Source: Nanobdellota archaeon | GTDB lineage: Archaea; Nanobdellota; Nanobdellia; SCGC-AAA011-G17; VGLX01 | Length of the DNA stretch: 6,783 nt | Direction: 5' to 3' | Assembly (NCBI GenBank): GCA_018894775.1 | Contig: JAHIPG010000186.1 | Location: 1 to 6,783 of the forward strand | In this document: piece by piece, positions 5,102 through 6,783 of the stretch | Numbering within the stretch: the stretch's first letter is position 1 | How the letters are laid out: every line of letters starts with the position of its first letter | The notes under the pieces: model-generated | Seen by the model: only the letters and a program-made list of their open reading frames with translations | Databases searched by the model: none | Told to the model about the DNA's origin: nothing | Program-made: the position numbers and the translations under genes

Positions 5102-6448
5102 ATGAAGAAAGTATTGTTGGTATATCCACCGTTTTGTACTCCAGCTAGTCCGCCCTATTCAATAACCTATATTCATTCCTTTCTTAAGAATAATTGTGAT
5201 CATAATATTGCGGTTTTGGATGTTAATCTTGAGTTTCATAAGTTGAAGTTTGCTGATTATCAGAAATCTTATAAGGATAGCTCTAAATGGGAGGATTATG
5301 AGGGGAAGACTAAAGAGTACCATCAATTGACGATTAAAACTTATGCTGAGAATAATAAGAAGATAAGGAATAATGAAAAGCCAGAGTTCTTTGATGAGAT
5401 GCTGAAACTGATAAAAGATAAGAATCCTGATGTTGTAGCTTTCAGCCTTGTTTATTCAAGCCAGGTGTTTTATGCTTATTCATTGATTAAAGAGTTGAAG
5501 GGTGTCAAGGTTGTTATTGGTGGTCCTGCTGTTAACAAAAAACTTATTGAAGTTGCTGATGAATCATTGGCTAATGAGATTGAACTTCTTAATTTTATTG
5601 AAGAGAGGGAAATTGATCACGATTCTTTGAATTTTGAGACCTCTCCTGACTTTTCTGTTTATAATCTTGATTCTTATTTCACTCCTAAACCTGTTATTCC
5701 TTTACGTACATCAACAACTTGTCCTTACCAGGGTTGTAGTTTTTGTGCTCATTTCACTAGCGTTCCTTATTTTGAGTTCCCTTTAGAATTGATTAAAAAA
5801 ACTGTTGTAAATTCTAAGCAGAAGTATTTTTTCATAATTGATGATATGATCCCTACCAAAAGATTGTTGAGGATTGCTGAGATGCTGAAACCTTTGAATG
5901 TTAACTGGACTTGTCAGTTGAGACCTACAAAAGATTTGGATTTTGATACTTTGAAGACTTTGAGGGATTCTGGTCTTACTATGCTTATCTGGGGTGTTGA
6001 GTCCGGAAATGATAGGGTTTTGAAGTTGATTAACAAGGGAACGAATAAGAAAGATATTGCTCAAGTGCTTAATGATTCTCATAAGGCTGGAATAAGGAAT
6101 ACTGTGTATATTCTTTTTGGTTTTCCTACTGAGACGGAGGAAGAATTATTAGAGACTATTGATTTCCTTAAGGAGAATGAGGAAGCTATTGATCTTATTT
6201 CTGTTTCTGAATTTGGCTTACAGAAAGGGACTAAAGTGTATAATGATGCTGAGAAGTATGGTATTAAGAATATTGTTGAGGAAGAGAGGGATCTGTTAGA
6301 GCCTAAGATTAGTTTTGAGACGGTTTCTGGTCTTACAAGGGAAGAGGTTAAGAAGTTGAAGGGTGGTCAGAAGAAGACTATTGAGAATATCAATAAATTC
6401 CCTAAGACTATGAACTTTTTCAGAGAACATATGTTCTGTTCAATCTGA
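5102..6448 (+). CDS. B12-binding-type radical SAM protein
   Basis: A cytoplasmic 448-residue iron-sulfur enzyme. Residues 1-145 form a Rossmann-like domain as in cobalamin-binding radical SAM proteins: KKVLLVYPP at the start, PDVVAFSLVYSS (109-120) and VKVVIGGPAVN (135-145); the DxHxxG motif of base-off B12 binding is absent, as in many members. The radical SAM core follows, with the cluster motif C207-P-Y-Q-G-C212-S-F-C215, then the strand FFIIDD (243-248), the SAM-contact segment WGVESGNDRVL (297-307) and FGFPTETEEE (339-348). The cluster spacing is CX4CX2C rather than CX3CX2C, a variant known in some B12 radical SAM groups. The family methylates or rearranges unactivated carbons in varied substrates; none can be named here. 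The ATG at 5102 replaces an in-frame TTG at 5090, since a TATA box places the transcript start at the ATG. The end overlaps the ASCH gene by nine bases. Confidence 0.92.
   Translation: MKKVLLVYPPFCTPASPPYSITYIHSFLKNNCDHNIAVLDVNLEFHKLKFADYQKSYKDSSKWEDYEGKTKEYHQLTIKTYAENNKKIRNNEKPEFFDEMLKLIKDKNPDVVAFSLVYSSQVFYAYSLIKELKGVKVVIGGPAVNKKLIEVADESLANEIELLNFIEEREIDHDSLNFETSPDFSVYNLDSYFTPKPVIPLRTSTTCPYQGCSFCAHFTSVPYFEFPLELIKKTVVNSKQKYFFIIDDMIPTKRLLRIAEMLKPLNVNWTCQLRPTKDLDFDTLKTLRDSGLTMLIWGVESGNDRVLKLINKGTNKKDIAQVLNDSHKAGIRNTVYILFGFPTETEEELLETIDFLKENEEAIDLISVSEFGLQKGTKVYNDAEKYGIKNIVEEERDLLEPKISFETVSGLTREEVKKLKGGQKKTIENINKFPKTMNFFREHMFCSI
6424..6437. repeat. 14-base perfect palindrome at a convergent junction
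   Basis: AGAACAT is followed directly by ATGTTCT in the last codons of the radical SAM gene, just before its stop and the stop of the ASCH gene. A further CAGAAC at 6452-6457 can pair with GTTCTG at 6433-6438, so alternative hairpins exist on both strands. It may help end transcription or be chance. Confidence 0.35.
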
Positions 6449-6769
6449 TTCCAGAACGAATCGTATTATTTTTATCTTATCTTCCTGGTTGACTTCTTTG
6501 TTGTAATATTCTGAGAACTTGCTGCATATCTTTTCAATGCTTTCAAAGCTCTCATGCCCTTCGTAATAATCTTCGTTTATATCTTTCAGTTGTTTTTCTT
6601 TTACGTCTACAATTTTTGCTTTGCAGAATTCTTCTCCGTTCTCTTGGTTTGTTAATATAATTTTATCTCCTTCTGTTAGATTCTTGTCATCAAACATCCG
6701 CCATGTTGTAGTTTTCTCTCTTTCTAGTATTGGTTGGATGAATCTTTTCTCGAATTTGAGTATTTTCAT
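6440..6769 (-). CDS. ASCH-domain (PUA-like) protein
   Basis: A small cytoplasmic protein of 109 residues. The beginning MKILKFEKRFIQPILERE and the motif K19-TTTWR24 match the conserved edge of the ASCH fold, where the Lys-Thr-x-Thr-x-Arg stretch lines a putative RNA or nucleotide cleft. LTEGDKIILTNQENGEEFCKAKIVDV (31-56) is the beta-barrel core usual in the domain. ASCH proteins are suspected of RNA binding in translation or transcription control, and some cleave modified nucleosides; nothing here tells which. The ATG at 6769 has no ribosome site in the 14 bases left in the window. It converges on the radical SAM gene with a nine-base overlap. Confidence 0.85.
   Translation of the reverse strand: MKILKFEKRFIQPILEREKTTTWRMFDDKNLTEGDKIILTNQENGEEFCKAKIVDVKEKQLKDINEDYYEGHESFESIEKICSKFSEYYNKEVNQEDKIKIIRFVLESD
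6469..6473 (+). terminator. Possible oligo-T terminator of the radical SAM gene
   Basis: A T5 run in a T-rich stretch about 20 bases after the TGA, preceded by the small GTTCTG/CAGAAC inverted repeat (6433-6457). It lies inside the ASCH gene. Weak evidence. Confidence 0.3.
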
Positions 6770-6783
6770 GTCTATTATCTTAA

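Noticed and set aside
5783..6082. Minus-strand frame of 99 codons inside the radical SAM gene
   Set aside because: Antisense shadow of the conserved radical SAM core, with no promoter or ribosome site.

Overview
The window is AT-rich, gene-dense and looks archaeal, most likely from a small-genome lineage such as DPANN (inference, no taxonomic marker is present). The main evidence is the promoters. Four start regions carry a purine-rich BRE followed by a TATA element about 29-31 bases before the expected transcription start, and two of these put the start directly on the ATG (leaderless mRNA). Where genes have a leader, the ribosome site is GGAGGT-like. Two convergent gene pairs overlap at their stop codons, which fits a compact genome.

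Left block (83-2048, minus strand): an operon read from a BRE/TATA promoter at 2086-2100. Its order is a tetraheme class III cytochrome c lipoprotein, then a 314-residue lipoprotein with a calcium-type DxDxDGxxD motif, then a 173-residue cytoplasmic protein of unknown function joined by a TGATG stop/start overlap. The two lipoproteins carry matching export leaders. Together they suggest an exported redox module on the outer face of the membrane.

Middle block (2109-4469, plus strand): a back-to-back promoter drives a membrane microprotein reading frame that lacks any normal start codon. It is followed by a 115-residue helical protein one base after its stop, a secreted caspase-like cysteine peptidase with an EF-hand-type loop, and a divergent nitrilase-superfamily amidohydrolase. 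The last two may have separate promoters.

Right block (4466-6769): a P-loop kinase of the adenylate kinase/FlaR-like group (minus) and a B12-type radical SAM enzyme (plus) diverge from two leaderless promoters packed in about 90 bases. An ASCH-domain protein (minus) converges on the radical SAM gene. These three look like ordinary housekeeping or accessory genes without an evident shared pathway.

The most interesting part is the divergent locus centred on 2050-2280. An exported multiheme cytochrome with a companion lipoprotein faces a membrane microprotein/secreted caspase-like peptidase unit across about 60 bases of shared promoter DNA. I saw no tRNA, rRNA, CRISPR array, insertion sequence or integrase.
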